Positions 34,236 to 45,184 of a DNA stretch of 64,000 nt are shown piece by piece (position 1 is the first letter of the stretch; each line of letters begins with the position of its first letter). Location: the NCBI GenBank assembly GCA_907163375.1, contig CAJQUW010001406.1, positions 186,001 to 250,000 of the forward strand, given 5' to 3'. Below the pieces are notes generated by a model, which had not been told where the DNA came from, did not search any database, and saw only the letters and a program-made list of their open reading frames with translations. Made by a program: the position numbers and the translations under genes. The DNA comes from Prostheceraeus crozeri. Its lineage: Eukaryota; Platyhelminthes; Polycladida; Euryleptidae.

Positions 34236-37143
34236 ATGAAAATGAGAAAGACACACAAGAAACGTAGTCAAGCCGTCAAGCTCAAAACCCCTCTCAGGAT
34301 CAGCTTCAGCAACGTAAGAGGACTGAGGTCCAATTACGACGACATCAACATCTTCCTGCAAGGTAAGTCACCAGATCTTCTAGCCCTGTCGGAAACCAGG
34401 TTAGATCCCAGTGTGTCATCAAGCGACGTTACTCCTGATGGATACATATTTCACTGGATGGATAAAGCACCTTGTCATGGTCTTGGAGTCTATGCCAAGA
34501 CAAGCCTTCCCTTGAGAAGGCTTCGTAGCTCAGAGGATCCAAGGCATAAGTATCTTGCCTTCATTGCGCCGCTGCAGAAGACCACACTTCTTCTATTTTT
34601 CCTATACCGCTCTCCATCAACTAATGCGGATATTTTCAATGTTCTTTCTGACAAGATCGATTCTCTTCTACAAGAGTATCCCAGCGCTGAAGTTGCCGCT
34701 TTTGGTGACTTCAACGTGCACAATGTTGACTGGCTTGTGCACTCACGCACCACCGATCTCTCCGGTCAGGCATTCGCTTCAGGATTTCGCTGTCTCTCAC
34801 AACCTTAGTCAAATTGTCACTTGTCCTACCAGAGTGCCTGACCGAGCTGGGGATACTGGATATCTCCTTGACCTGTTTCTCACCTCAAATCCAACTTGTT
34901 TTTCACACAAGGTTACTTCTCCCCTCGGCACGTCTGATCACTGTGTTATCACAGTTTCTGGCAAACAAGTTTGCTCCACACCGTCTGCACCCTTCCATAG
35001 AACAGTTTATCAATTCTCCAAAGCAGACTGGTGTGGCTTCCGAACTTTTCTTAGTCAAGTTCAAGCTGAGAATTTGATTCTGAGCGAGAACGTCCACAAG
35101 TCGGCGCAAGAACTGACAGAGTGGCTTCAGATAGGGATGTTGGCCTACATTCCTCACCGTACTTTCCAAATGAAGCCCCACTCACAACCTTGGTTTACAC
35201 CAGAATGTGCAGCTGCAAGTTGCCAGCGTGACCACTTTTTCCATAAGTATAAGCGTGACAGTAGCGCTGGCAATCTTGAATTGTACAAAACCGCACGTAG
35301 ATATTGCAAGGAAACCATACATCAGGCCAAAAGCCGTTACGCTTTGTATGTACGGAAATCCATTGCTACCCAAAAGCTTGGCTCTAAGGACTTCTGGAGG
35401 ATTTACAACAGTGTCACCAATAGGAACAAATCCTCCATCCCAGCACTCCGTCATGCCGAAATCAGTACTTCTATGGCGACAACCTCAGCAGACAAAGCCG
35501 AGCTTCTTTGCAAAGAGTTTGCGAAGAATTCGTCATTAGACGATGGAGGTAGAATGTCCACAATCCACCTCCAATTCCCACGCGCACTGATGAGACAGTT
35601 AGTCCTCCTTCAGTCACAGTCCGAAACGTCAAAAAGATCATCGCCGGTCTCGATTAGCTCGAAGTCTAGTGGACCAGATGGCATCCCGGTTTCGGTCTTC
35701 AAGCATCTCTCACCTGAGCTTTCTCCACTTTTATCTAAAACTGTTCAGTAGATGTGTATCCACCGGTGAGTTTCCCTCTTGTTGGAAAGTAGCTTCCGTG
35801 GTTCCAGTTCCAAAGAAAGGTTCTGACTCATCTCTTCCATCTAGTTACCGTCCTATCAGCCTGCTTCCAATTGCTGGCAAGATTTTTGAAGCAGTGATTA
35901 ACCAACACATTGTTAACTTCCTTGAAACTCAGAACCTTCTATCAGAAGAACAGTATGGCTTCAGGCACTCTCGATCAACTGCAGATCTTCTTTCATATGT
36001 CACTGAACATGTGAGTCGTGTCCTTGACAGACAAGGTGAGACGAGATCAGTTGCCTTGGATATTTCCAAGGCATTCGATAAAGTCTGGCATCAGGGACTC
36101 CTTATGAAGCTCAAGTCCTATGGAGTTGCTAATCAACTCCACAAACTTCTTGCTTCTTTTCTTAGTGACCGGCAGATATCTGTCGTCTTAGATGGCCAAA
36201 AGTCTTCCACCAAGTTTGTCAATGCTGGAGTTCCTCAAGGGTCAATTTTGGGACCCATTTCTTTTTCTGCTGTACATCAACGACCTCCCAGACTGCCTAG
36301 TGAGTAAATTGGTGATGTATGCAGATGACACAACACTCTTCAATTCCAATGAGCGACTCGCTAAGAACACTCAGCAACGTCAGCAGCTATGCAACGTTCT
36401 TAATGAAGACTTACGCAGGGTCTCAGAATGGGGCGCCAATTGGCTTGTTTCCTTCAATCCTTCAAAAACTCAGAGTATTCTGCACTCACGACTTAAAGGA
36501 GATGATGATCATAGCATTAAGATGTCAGATAATAGGATCAGAGAACAAGATTCCATCTCCTTCCTTGGATTGGCGGTTACGAAGGACTTGTCATGGAAAC
36601 CGTACATCCAATCCATTAGCAAGCAGGCAGCTCAACGCATTGGTAGTCTCTATCGTGCCAGCAGCTATCTTCCACCACAGACTGTCTGCTATCTTTACAA
36701 GTCCACTATTCGTCCTCTGATGGAGTATTGTTGTCATCTGTGGGCAGGCGCCCACAAACGCATCTTAACCTCCTTGAACGGGTTGAGAAACGTGTCAAGA
36801 ATCTCATGGGTGAAAAACTTGCTAGCAAGTTGCAGCCGCTCTCCGTCAGACGGGATGTTGCTTCACTCAGTCTCTTTACAGGTACTATTTCGGTAGAAGC
36901 AGTTCTGCAGTAAATGAGTGCGTACCCAAACCTAAGATCTTCTCCAGAAGCACACGCAGAGCTAATGCACTCACATGCTATCATGTGAGCTTAGAACGCG
37001 CACGTACTGTGAGTCGCTCGAAAAGCTTTTTTGTTCGCACGGCACAGCTTTGGAATCAGCTTCCCCAGACCACTTTCCCTGACCAATACAATCTTGATAC
37101 TTTCAAGAGGCGTGCGAACATGTTTCTGATGGGGACAGTTTAA
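34236..37143 (+). pseudogene. LINE-2 ORF2 (APE endonuclease + RT), frameshifted
   Basis: Endonuclease: RISFSNVRGLRSNYDDI, SPDLLALSETRLD, GLGVYAK, LFFLYRSPS, AAFGDFNVHNVDWL, LLDLFLTSN, LGTSDHCVI (SDH motif). Linker with PWFTPECAAA. RT: WKVASVVPVPKKGSDSSLPS, SYRPISLLPIAGKIFEAV, EEQYGFRHSRSTADLL, VALDISKAFDKVWHQGLL, NAGVPQGSILGP, KLVMYADDTTLF. Tail: LGLAVTKDLSWKPYI, IRPLMEYCCHLWAG, LERVEKRV, and [12 protein letters not shown] ending TAA at 37143. Frames change near 34780, 35670, 36250, 36745 and 36885, again without nonsense codons. It is a Jockey-superfamily-type LINE with full catalytic motifs. Confidence 0.88.
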
Positions 37144-37285
37144 TCAGATTAGAAGATCTGTTTTTTTTAATTTTATTTATTTAAAATAATACAATTTTTA
37201 CTTTTAATTGAGTAACCCCTAGCTTCGTTCATGGCTCATAGCTGTGCTAGGGGTGAAAATTCAGTAAAAAAAAATCCTCTAAGAG
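37144..37285 (+). other. LINE-2 3' UTR and A-rich end
   Basis: After the ORF2 stop comes an AT-rich UTR with a hairpin-like pair (AACCCCTAGC ... GCTAGGGGT at about 37205-37253) and a terminal TAAAAAAAAAT at 37264-37275, likely the 3' end of the element. Confidence 0.5.
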
Positions 37286-38109
37286 TCTTGTTCCAAACCA
37301 GACCACACACCCGGCGCAATCCGCTAACTCTACGCCTACCGCAGTCGCGGACTCGGAGATGATCAAAATCGGTCATCAAGTTTTGCATGTGATGTAACAG
37401 TTCATTGTATGCATTGTAATTAACTATTTCTGTGTTACGGTGTTGCCGTAAATCGCAAGACGAGTTAAGTCATTACTATTATTTATCATACCTTCACAAT
37501 TATAAGAGTAGACGAAAGTTTTGTGTGCGTAAAACCCTTTAAAAACACTGAACACTGTTGTTAAACTTCAATGATGACATTCATTTGCGCTCAACACTTG
37601 ATCCTAGAATCTTCCACAGTCAGTTTTTAATTCAAGCCTACGTTTTCTGACATGTTGATTGAGAAACAGTGTGTTGAATGTTGACTTCTATTGTGTATTT
37701 TTATGTTATCGTGAAGTCTCTGATTGTTTACGTGAAGCCAATTCAACAAATTTATTTGATATATCTTTATGCTTTTGCCTTCGGTTATCACAATAAAGTT
37801 ATCTGCTGCACAGCTATGACTTCTACCGGAATACAGCTCCTGGAAATTCAACACACTATCATAATACTCAACCATCTTGTCAATGGCGGAGAAATTGCAT
37901 CACCGTCCTGTCCATCAGACATGCTCAACTGCTCTGAGAACTTGGATGAATGATCGCTGAAGTTTGTCACACCTTCAGCAGGGTCGCGTAGGTTGCTGAT
38001 GACGTAATTGTTTGCATCTAACAGAAGATCTATTACTTGATGGTCAATAGACTTGTGAATCGGTTAAGCACACATCCACAGTTGGCATCGTTCAGAAGAT
38101 AGAAGATAA
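37286..38109. other. Upstream of the 22-residue repeat gene
   Basis: No gene recognised; overlapping frames at 37627-37953 on opposite strands have no domain. An in-frame TAA immediately precedes the ATG at 38110. Confidence 0.35.
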
Positions 38110-39487
38110 ATGAGTGAGAAAATCAGTTCAACTAAGAAGGCCATTGACAGTAAAATATCCGATTGTTCATATTTCAAACATTTCACTTGTGGTTTTATCT
38201 TTAATATTTTCACCACCAAAATTCATCAACAGGAATTATTCAATGACTGTGACACCGAAAATGTGTTCATCACACCAGGCGGCTAGTCTCATAAGGTTGT
38301 AGTTAGCAAGCCTTTCAGTGAGAGCGGTGGCACCTCTACAGCACGTGGCAAGTCTCACAAGGTTGTGGTTAGCTAGCCTTCAACTGTGAGCGGTGGTGGC
38401 TCCCCAGCAGGCGGCCAGTCTCGCAGGGTTGTAGTTAGCAAGCCTTCAACTGTGAGCGGTGGTGGCTCCCCAGCAGGCGGCTAGTCTCACAGGTTTGTAG
38501 TTAGCAAGCCTTCAACTGTGAGCGGTGGTACCTCCCCAGCAGGCGGCCAGTCTCACAGGTTTGTAGTTAGCAAGCCAGTCTCACAAGGTTGTTGTCAGCA
38601 AGCATTCAAGTGAGAGCGGTGGTGGCTCCCCAGAAGGCGGCCAGTCTCACAGGTTTGTGGTTAGCAAGCCTTCAACTGTGAGCGGTGGTACCTCCCCAGC
38701 AGGCGGCCAGTCTCACAAGGTTGTTGTCAGCAAGCATTCAAGTGAGAGCAGAGGCACCTCCCCAGAAGGCGGCCAGTCTCACAGGTTTGTAGTTAGCAAG
38801 CCTTCAACTGTGAGCGGTGGTAGCTCCTCAGCAGGCGGCCAGTCTCACAGGGTTGTAGTCAGCAAGCCTTCAACTGTGAGCGGTGGTGGCTCCTCAGCAG
38901 GCGGCCAGTCTCACAAGGTTGTGGCTAGCAAGCCTTCAAGTGAGAGCGGTGGTGGCTCCCCAGCAGGCGGCCAGTCTCACAAGGTTGTTGTCAGCAAGCC
39001 TTCAAGTGAGAGCGGTGGTGTCTCCTCAGCAGGCGGCCAGTCTCACAAGGTTGTTGTCAGCAAGCCTTCAAGTGAGAGCGGTGGTGGCTCCCCAGAAGGC
39101 GGCCAGTCTCACAAGGTTGTGGTTAGCAAGCCTTCAACTGTGAGCGGTGGTAGCTCCTCAGCAGGCGGCCAGTCTCACAAGGTTGTTGTCAGCAAGCCTT
39201 CAACTGTGAGCGGTGGTAGCTCCTCAGCAGGCGGCCAGTCTCACAAGGTTGTGGTTAGCAAGCCTTCAAGTGTGAGCGGTGGTGGCTCCCCAGAAGGCGG
39301 CCAGTCTCACAGGGTTGTAGTTAGCAAGCCTTCAACTGTGAGCGGTGGTGGCTCCCCAGAAGGCCACCAAATACAAAAATTCAATGAAAGTAAATACTGG
39401 AGATCAGGAAATTCTCAGATTAGCACATTGGACAGTGATAAATGTTTTGATCCAAGCTTGCGTAATTTTGAAGATTCATGCCGCTAA
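38110..39487 (+). pseudogene. Gene coding a 22-residue tandem-repeat protein, broken in 5' part
   Basis: An ATG at 38110 opens MSEKISSTKKAIDSKI, continues through a cysteine/aromatic segment (CSYFKHFTCGFIFNIF) and enters a repeat array in the same frame. The repeat is 22 residues, about HKVVVSKPSTVSGGGSPAGG plus QS, about 16 units, rich in Ser, Gly and Lys. Three early units carry TAG in place of CAG or AAG (about 38276, 38374, 38482), and a 38 bp deletion near 38575 shifts the frame. From 38567 to 39487 the frame is open through 12 or more units and a unique C-terminus (HQIQKFNESKYWRSGNSQ ... FEDSCR). AATAAA follows at 39585. The low-complexity protein might be extracellular or structural; the family is unknown. 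It is a pseudogene, or the breaks are sequence errors in a repeat. Confidence 0.55.
38274..39364 (+). repeat. 66 bp coding minisatellite
   Basis: About sixteen copies of a 66 bp unit (AGCAAGCCTTCAACTGTGAG / CGGTGGTGGCTCCCCAGCAG / GCGGCCAGTCTCACA...). Variants alternate TCAACTGTG and TCAAGTGAG, CCAGCA and CCAGAA and TCAGCA. Variation is mostly in-frame substitution, so coding selection or recent homogenisation is likely. Confidence 0.95.
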
Positions 39488-39584
39488 TGACATAATTTCG
39501 GACTCATCTGATAAACTGCTGTTATTGTGCAATAGATTGACGACACGTGGACTGATACTCACGAGGGCATCACTCCTCTGATTA

Positions 39585-39590
39585 AATAAA
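39585..39590 (+). terminator. Polyadenylation signal AATAAA
   Basis: Canonical AATAAA 98 bp after the stop of the 22-residue repeat gene, in the right orientation, before the convergent LITAF-like terminal exon. Confidence 0.5.
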
Positions 39591-39885
39591 CACTGGAAAT
39601 CATGCATCATACTGGTGAGACTCATTGAAAATGGATTTTTTCAGCGACAACGGTCAAATTATTCAAAATAATTTTTCTCAACCTTAAGGTTCGGTCTTGA
39701 TAAAATTCCTAATAAATCGGAGAAGAATGGATGATTAAATCACTTCCTCACTTCGACTTGCACCTTCAATCTGTAGAAATGCAGTATTCTTCAGCAATAA
39801 CTTATCCATGTCGTGTGTTAACACAATGTAGAAAGAAATGTAATTAACAGTGGAGATAATAATCTCAGAATAAAACTCACTTTGT

Positions 39886-39991
39886 CTAAAGTCGTGTAAA
39901 GCTCCCCAGATAGGCACCACAGTTAGGACAATGATGTTGAGAGTCCTGACAGTCGTCAATGCAGCAGGGAATACAGGCACAAATCCACAGC
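39886..39991 (-). CDS. LITAF-like protein, exon 3 (C-terminal zinc knuckle)
   Basis: Minus strand. The acceptor TTCTTTCAG ends at 39992. The first base completes the GG left by exon 2 (Gly114), then LWICACIPCCIDDCQDSQ and HHCPNCGAYLGSFTRL run to TAG at 39886. This is the second half of the LITAF/SIMPLE domain: hydrophobic Cys-rich segment, CPxC-type knuckle (CPNC at residues 135-138), and the typical end (YLGxxxRL). Phase, sequence and order fit exon 2 exactly although it lies 21.5 kb away. LITAF proteins are monotopic proteins of late endosome and lysosome membranes, with the two CxxC motifs binding one zinc. The gene converges on the repeat gene at 38110-39487. Confidence 0.93.
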
Positions 39992-40417
39992 CTGAAAGAA
40001 GAACATCCTAATGAGCCGAATTCATTCACCTCGGAGATGTAAGCTTCATCTTGGTGTACTAGAGGCTCTGCACATTTATAGATCGAAGCCAGACCTTCGC
40101 GTCCAGAAGGAGACAGTTTTTACCCCTTCCTTACCTTGCTAACTTTATTGATTGTCTGCCGACCGTTACGTGGGTTCACATCATACCTTGCTTATCATTC
40201 CGGAGTGCATCCCGTGGAGAGCCGGCGAAATATATCGGTTCAATGAAACCTTTTGCGATATTCTTTCTCTATAAAATTGTTAATCGACACCATATTTTCA
40301 TTATTTTGACAAAGATATAGACATGAGAACTTTGTGATATGAAATAGCATCAAAAACTGAAACAACCCTATCCAGTAGATTTTACTTTTTTTACCGATTT
40401 TACGTCACTTTTTACCC

Positions 40418-40590
40418 CTACTGGGGCCTTGGACGGTGCTGACTGAAGTCAGACTTTGTTTGGAGCGTTGTGGTGCTTTGTAGTCCGGATGCCCTTCCTG
40501 CCGACTTCCAGTGACACTTTCCGGGTTCGACATCTGGACCATGAGATCGCTAGTCCAAGTACGCAACCATTGTGCCACGGACACCACTAC
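40418..40590 (-). mobile_element. tRNA-derived SINE, copy 2
   Basis: Minus strand: GTGTCCGTGGCACAATGG (A-box region), then CTAGCGATCTCATGG, TGTCGAACCCGG (B-box-like), then a body with GGCAGGAAGGGCATCCGGAC and an end CAGCACCGTCCAAGGCCCCA. Copy 1 at 16905-17100 shares both ends. The B box is better kept here. The tRNA-like head would supply an RNA polymerase III promoter. Confidence 0.75.
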
Positions 40591-41370
40591 TATGCGAGAA
40601 AATCATGTCAATACTCTTCTTTACAAATTCAGATGATACCACTACCATTAATGATAGAGGTGATACAAATGGTTAAGTAGCGACTTGAAGAAACATTGAA
40701 TAATATGAAAAGACGCCTTGGGATCGACATGCGGTCAAAAGAAATTTGGGGAAGCCAGGTGTCATTTGGCATTATGATTTTTCCTCAACGACATGATGTT
40801 TCATCCTTATGATCCCGAGGATATTTTCAGGTCATGCAAACATACAGCAAGCAACATCCCATTTCCTTCGATAACCTTTGTCATAGGGTTGAAAATGAGA
40901 AGAGAAATGGAAATCTGTTATAGAAAACCAGTTTGGATTCCGAGATGAGTGTGTTGTATTAAGGTAAAGACAATGTTTATATACAAATCAGAGACAATCA
41001 ATTATTCATTTGAACATAGGTCATCAATCAGCGACTTGCTGCAACATTTAATAACGCGGTCATCAATGAAACTAAAGATGACGTTCGATGACGTCATACA
41101 ATGACAACGTCCGAGAAAGTTTCACCAAGGACAATAACGTCCGATATCATTGTCAGTTTGACGACACAATGCACCATCCACGACATGACGATTGCTGTCG
41201 CAAAATCATAATTCCACTGAGCACTTTGCTTCCCAAATTTCTACTTAATTTGCTTTTTGATGATATGTCAATAGGGTCCCTGAATGTCGGATGCGTCAGT
41301 TTATCTTCCGCATTTTACTGACAACTACAATTATATTTTTGAAAGTACGGTGTAGACAGAATAATTTAAA

Positions 41371-41480
41371 CATCGAGTGACATCGTCAGTTGGAAAATGG
41401 GAACAGGCAACAATAGTGACCAATTATTCCATTATCAGAAATCATCTGCAGGCCTAGTTCACATCAAGAAATGAAAAACC
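41371..41480 (+). repeat. Short dispersed repeat, copy C
   Basis: Related to 19040-19140: shared GTCAGTTGRAAAATGGGAAC and TCTGCAGGCCTAGTTCACATC blocks. It lies about 160 bp left of the Tc1-derived MITE. Confidence 0.5.
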
Positions 41481-41638
41481 GGAGTTCTCCCTCGAAAATA
41501 TTTACGTCACAAGTCATTACAGTTCGTCTTATCTGCATTGAGAAAGGGTCTGGATCCGACATTCACAACTTTGACATAAATATTATTGATCTTTCATTTC
41601 TTGAATAAGATTTTCCCGCCTACTGCCACAACAAACTA

Positions 41639-42085
41639 GAGATCGTTTCATAAAAAATGGATCACCATATAAAATGCATGCCATGGTACACCATATACTG
41701 TAAGTCTATACATAAAATATCTCAATACGATTACCATGTAGTTAATATGAAAGATGTTGGTGAAAACTGTAATTAACAAAATAACTGAATAAACAAGTTC
41801 TTCATCAGATAATTTGTGATTCTACCTTGATGGTGAATGATCTCACCGACTCGCCTCGGGTATGATTCCATCAAATTATCCAGATGAGATGCTGATCAGT
41901 TTTTCGATGACGATGGAAATGTCTTGGAATTTGCAGCTCAAGTTGACAGGATTTTCAAGCTATTCCATTGATGTCACCCATGGCAATGACGACTCATCGT
42001 CCATCTTCATGAAAAACGGCTTTAAGTCACTTCAATCTCCGAATGTTCATAGTTGAGGATGATCCATTTTTCATGAATCAATCTG
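41639..42085 (-). mobile_element. Tc1-derived MITE (internally deleted)
   Basis: Ends GATCGTTTCATAAAAAATGG and CCATTTTTCATGAATCAATC match the Tc1 element at 17245-18975 and are flanked by TA (41637-41638, 42086-42087). At 447 bp it keeps a piece of the transposase C-terminus: on the minus strand, a segment like DNLMESYPRRVGEIIHHQG, equivalent to DIIESMPRRIGNVIDNKG in the longer element, plus a trace of the MDD region. It is a non-autonomous deletion derivative of a related Tc1. Confidence 0.85.
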
Positions 42086-43335
42086 TATTTCACATCTCTC
42101 AACACTTGGATGTGTTATCACCTGAGGAAAGTCACTTAATAACTCCACTACGTGTCACATTACACGTTTGATTACTTCAGAGCAGGAGACTGCAAAAATG
42201 TACACAGTACGAACAAAATCAATCATTTCTGCCTAGCTTGTTGAATTTGTGCTTTGAAACTCTTCATTCAAACCAATGATCATGAAAAGCAAACATCTTG
42301 AAACACTGCACAATCGTAGACTTCGATTTTGAAGTAAAAATCAATGGAATATGATCAATATGTAGCGTTAAATCAGCGAATTAACTTCTCTCTCAGGAGT
42401 TGATCAATCTTGGAAGCAAGTTGGAACAGCCACAAAAACTGCTGACAATTCGTTGAATTAGCACTGACAGTGGGCGCTAATTCGATGATTAACTGTAGAA
42501 ATGAGGTTTCTTCTGACTCCCATTAAACATTTAGGGGAACTCTACTACCATGAGATATCAGAGTGTAAAAATGGAAATAGCCAACATATTCTTTCTGGCA
42601 TTTGCCATTTTTGCATGTTGAAGACAGATATCATTCAACACATTTAAACAGTTGGTGACCATAGTTAAAAAACTATGGTGATGCGATGTTTCAATGTATC
42701 GTTCGCTAAATATCTTATTCACACAATTAGGACTTTGAATCCTTTCGAAGAAATTCAGAAAATGTCAACAGATTAATCCTCAATGAAAGACTTGATTTTT
42801 TACTTATTGGCAGATCAGAGGCCGGTTTACTTGATAGCAAGAATTGTGGCAGGTTGGATGATGCATGTTCAACATAACACAGGTGATTTATTTGAGTTCC
42901 TGATCACCAAGAACTACCCAGAAAAACAGTGGATACTTTTGTAGGATTCTTCTCATTGATCTACTGTCAATAGTAAGGCGGTTATATTTGAATCAGATTT
43001 TGAGAGATTTCTCATTCTTGGAATGTCGGTTCCAGCTTATCAACAGACAAAGTTATTCCGATGTAAATCAGTCTGGCGAGATATTTTCGAGGCTGTGGTT
43101 CCGAGAAGGGCCATGATGATCCTCTTCTGTACCTTCCAACAACATGGACCTGTACAGGCATAATCGATACCATTGATCAATGCAACATGGAGTAGAGAAT
43201 TCTTCAAGTCACGGATGATTCGTGAATAATCATTTCAAGATTCACAATAGTCTCGATGAAAACAATAATGTGAAAAAAAGGGAAATTAGGCAAAAATCAT
43301 CAGCGAGTTGGCAAAGCGGATAGCAGCATGATGAA
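42086..43335. other. Nothing recognised (within LITAF intron)
   Basis: AT-rich, no frame above 60 codons and no repeat noticed. Confidence 0.4.
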
Positions 43336-43345
43336 AGATGTTGTT
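43336..43345. repeat. Left target-site duplication of PLE-1
   Basis: AGATGTTGTT here recurs at 52622-52631 immediately outside the other end of the PLE-1 locus. Confidence 0.6.
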
Positions 43346-43346
43346 T

Positions 43347-43549
43347 TGCATATGAATTGGAGACAAAACAACTGTTTCATCGTTTAATTCTAATCCGCGA
43401 GGCCTTTCGACGACTCTCGTCAAGCCGTGCGTCGTATTTACAGATAAATCATGAAAAACGTTTTTATACAAAATGAAATAAAAGAAAGTGAGTTAAAGTC
43501 AAAGGTCAGAAGTTAGAAGTCGAATCCACGGTAGCGCGAGCGCCATCAC
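43347..43549 (-). repeat. PLE-1 left terminus (inverted pLTR)
   Basis: Reverse complement of the right terminus, over about 200 bp including GACGAGAGTCGTCGAAAGGC and CTCGCGCTACCGTGGATTCG. It is uninterrupted, and therefore shows what the right copy looked like before piggyBac landed. Confidence 0.88.
43388..43432 (-). ncRNA. Hammerhead-like core, PLE-1 left terminus
   Basis: Minus strand: TTGACGA, GAGTCGTC (2-bp stem II with four-base loop), GAAA, then the self-complementary AGGCCT and C. This is hammerhead order, but position 3 is U instead of C (CUGANGA expected), which may weaken cleavage. Both termini share the change. Confidence 0.4.
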
Positions 43550-43619
43550 TTTGTACTATCCATCAGATGGAGGGATAACCATGCGAAATGACGATGATAG
43601 TCTGTATTTAGAAAATCCA

Positions 43620-43890
43620 CTTGGACAGGCTTATATCTGCACTTCTTCAGCTTTGTCCCTGCGTCTTAAAAACGCAATCTTGTGAAGAATCTTTTTGATC
43701 GTACTGTAGATCAATTGTCTTCTGACTTTAAACTTATTCAGGAAACGTTACAGTCCAATGGTTATCCATCCTCCTTCATCGAGAAGTACAGCAAACCAAG
43801 GCAGGAACAAGAGACTGAATATGGTCTTGCAAAGAAGACTGCTTACCTGGGGGCAATCCATCGACTTGATCAGCAACCACTTGTCAAGAC
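43620..43890 (+). pseudogene. PLE-1 RT C-terminal/linker fragment
   Basis: The frame reads TWTGLYLHFFSFVPAS, a stop, KRNLVKNLFDRTVDQL, then LIQETLQSNGYPSSFIEKYS and KKTAYLGAIH. This is the stretch after the RT thumb in Penelope-like proteins (RKPT-T-LY, SFVP, KR-LV-LF-R, LxxNGYP-FI), leading to the endonuclease. It stops at the junction with inserted DNA around 43,860-43,890. Confidence 0.7.
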
Positions 43891-45184
43891 ATGACTAGTT
43901 AATCATGCTGAAGACCGGTGGATAATGCGGAGCTGTGATTGGTCGAAAACTGGCACAAGGCATAGTGAAACAAACTATGGGAAAACTGTAAATGATATTC
44001 TTTCGTCATAGATTTTCATTTCGATTTTATGCTAATATAGCATCTACATTACGAATCATTGTAATAATCATTATGAAACCAAAGAATAAATGTGATATTA
44101 AGTTTTTTAGTCTGAAAAGTCTTAACTGAAGAGCATCGGTGTTTCTAAAATCAACAATGAATTTGTCTGAATTCGCAGTCCTCTATCATAGAAATCTGCA
44201 ACACACGATCTTCATGATTATGGTAGGCAGTTTAATCGTAGACTATCTTGTAGACTAGTTCCGGCAAATAAGAGCATTGCCAAGAGATGACTGCTACAGA
44301 AAGTTCGAAGCTGCGGGGAATCGAAAAAATGGAAGCCTCCTGTTTGGTAAATTTGACGAGGCCAAACGTCATACTAAAGCAACACGAGTGAATGCATTGA
44401 ATAGCATGCATACAGAATTGGCGGGACTTGACGGTGGGAACAGATGACCAATATTTGCCGGACACAACGTCTATGAATAGCCATAAGATAACATTGGTGA
44501 GAATACCTAGAAAAAATCGCAAGGAATAAGGCCTTGCAACCTCGATGCCAGTCCACTTTACTCGCCCATTCACTACTAAAATATTCACTAAAATACACTA
44601 AAATACACTTACTAAATTTCTTATTCAAAGAACTCTGACTGGAGAGTGATGGCGCACTGTCTTGCATTCAAACAACATCATCCAAAATGTACGATTCTTA
44701 CAATGGGAACAATAATGTTATTGATCATTTCAAAATAATTGGCCCCATTTAGAGGATTACAAGAGAAAACGAGCTTGTAAAGGAACAAAAATTGAGATTC
44801 CACCGCAAAACGTAGCATCGTGATCATTCAGCAGCTTTTGCTATAGTGAATTTGCGCCTTCTAATAAATTCAGTTATGCTCATCCACGTTACCTTTCAAA
44901 ATAAATTTGACCACATCTGTCAACAGAATGAGTCCCTGGCGGTTTTTGTGTGCATGCTGTGTATATTTCTCGAACCAATCAGCGAACTATTTTTCGTACC
45001 TATTTAAGTCTCTGTCTTCTTGGCCGATGTCAATCCGGCACTGATCCAGACTCATGAAATTTCTTTGCTCAAAGGTCACTGTATTACCAAGGAGCTGTTA
45101 GGTGCATGTAAGTTCCCGGACAGAGTAAAATGAAAACTCCCAATTCCAGTTACAGTGTAATTTCATGCAAACTAGCATACAACA
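43891..45184. other. Insert inside PLE-1, unidentified part
   Basis: Contains overlapping minus frames at 44232-44667 (118 and 97 codons). The peptide has hydrophobic stretches and no motif I can place. A CTAAAATACA short repeat lies at 44580-44610. No gene is called. Confidence 0.35.

Noticed and set aside
38276-38485. Alternative genetic code (TAG read as Gln)
   Set aside because: One of the three TAGs replaces AAG instead of CAG, and other frames, such as those ending at 11057 and 39886, use TAG as stop. Mutation or error is simpler.
40190-40250. Another hammerhead (CCGGCGAAATATATCGG)
   Set aside because: GAAA and a self-complementary ATATAT are there, but no CTGANGA precedes them.
40405-40587. 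Functional tRNA gene in the SINE head
   Set aside because: The head resembles a tRNA with A and B boxes but has no cloverleaf acceptor pairing and is fused to a repeat body shared by another copy.
44232-44667. Overlapping minus frames as an LTR-retrotransposon integrase
   Set aside because: Hydrophobic residues and a few Trp/His gave a faint resemblance, but no HHCC or D-D-E pattern could be placed.
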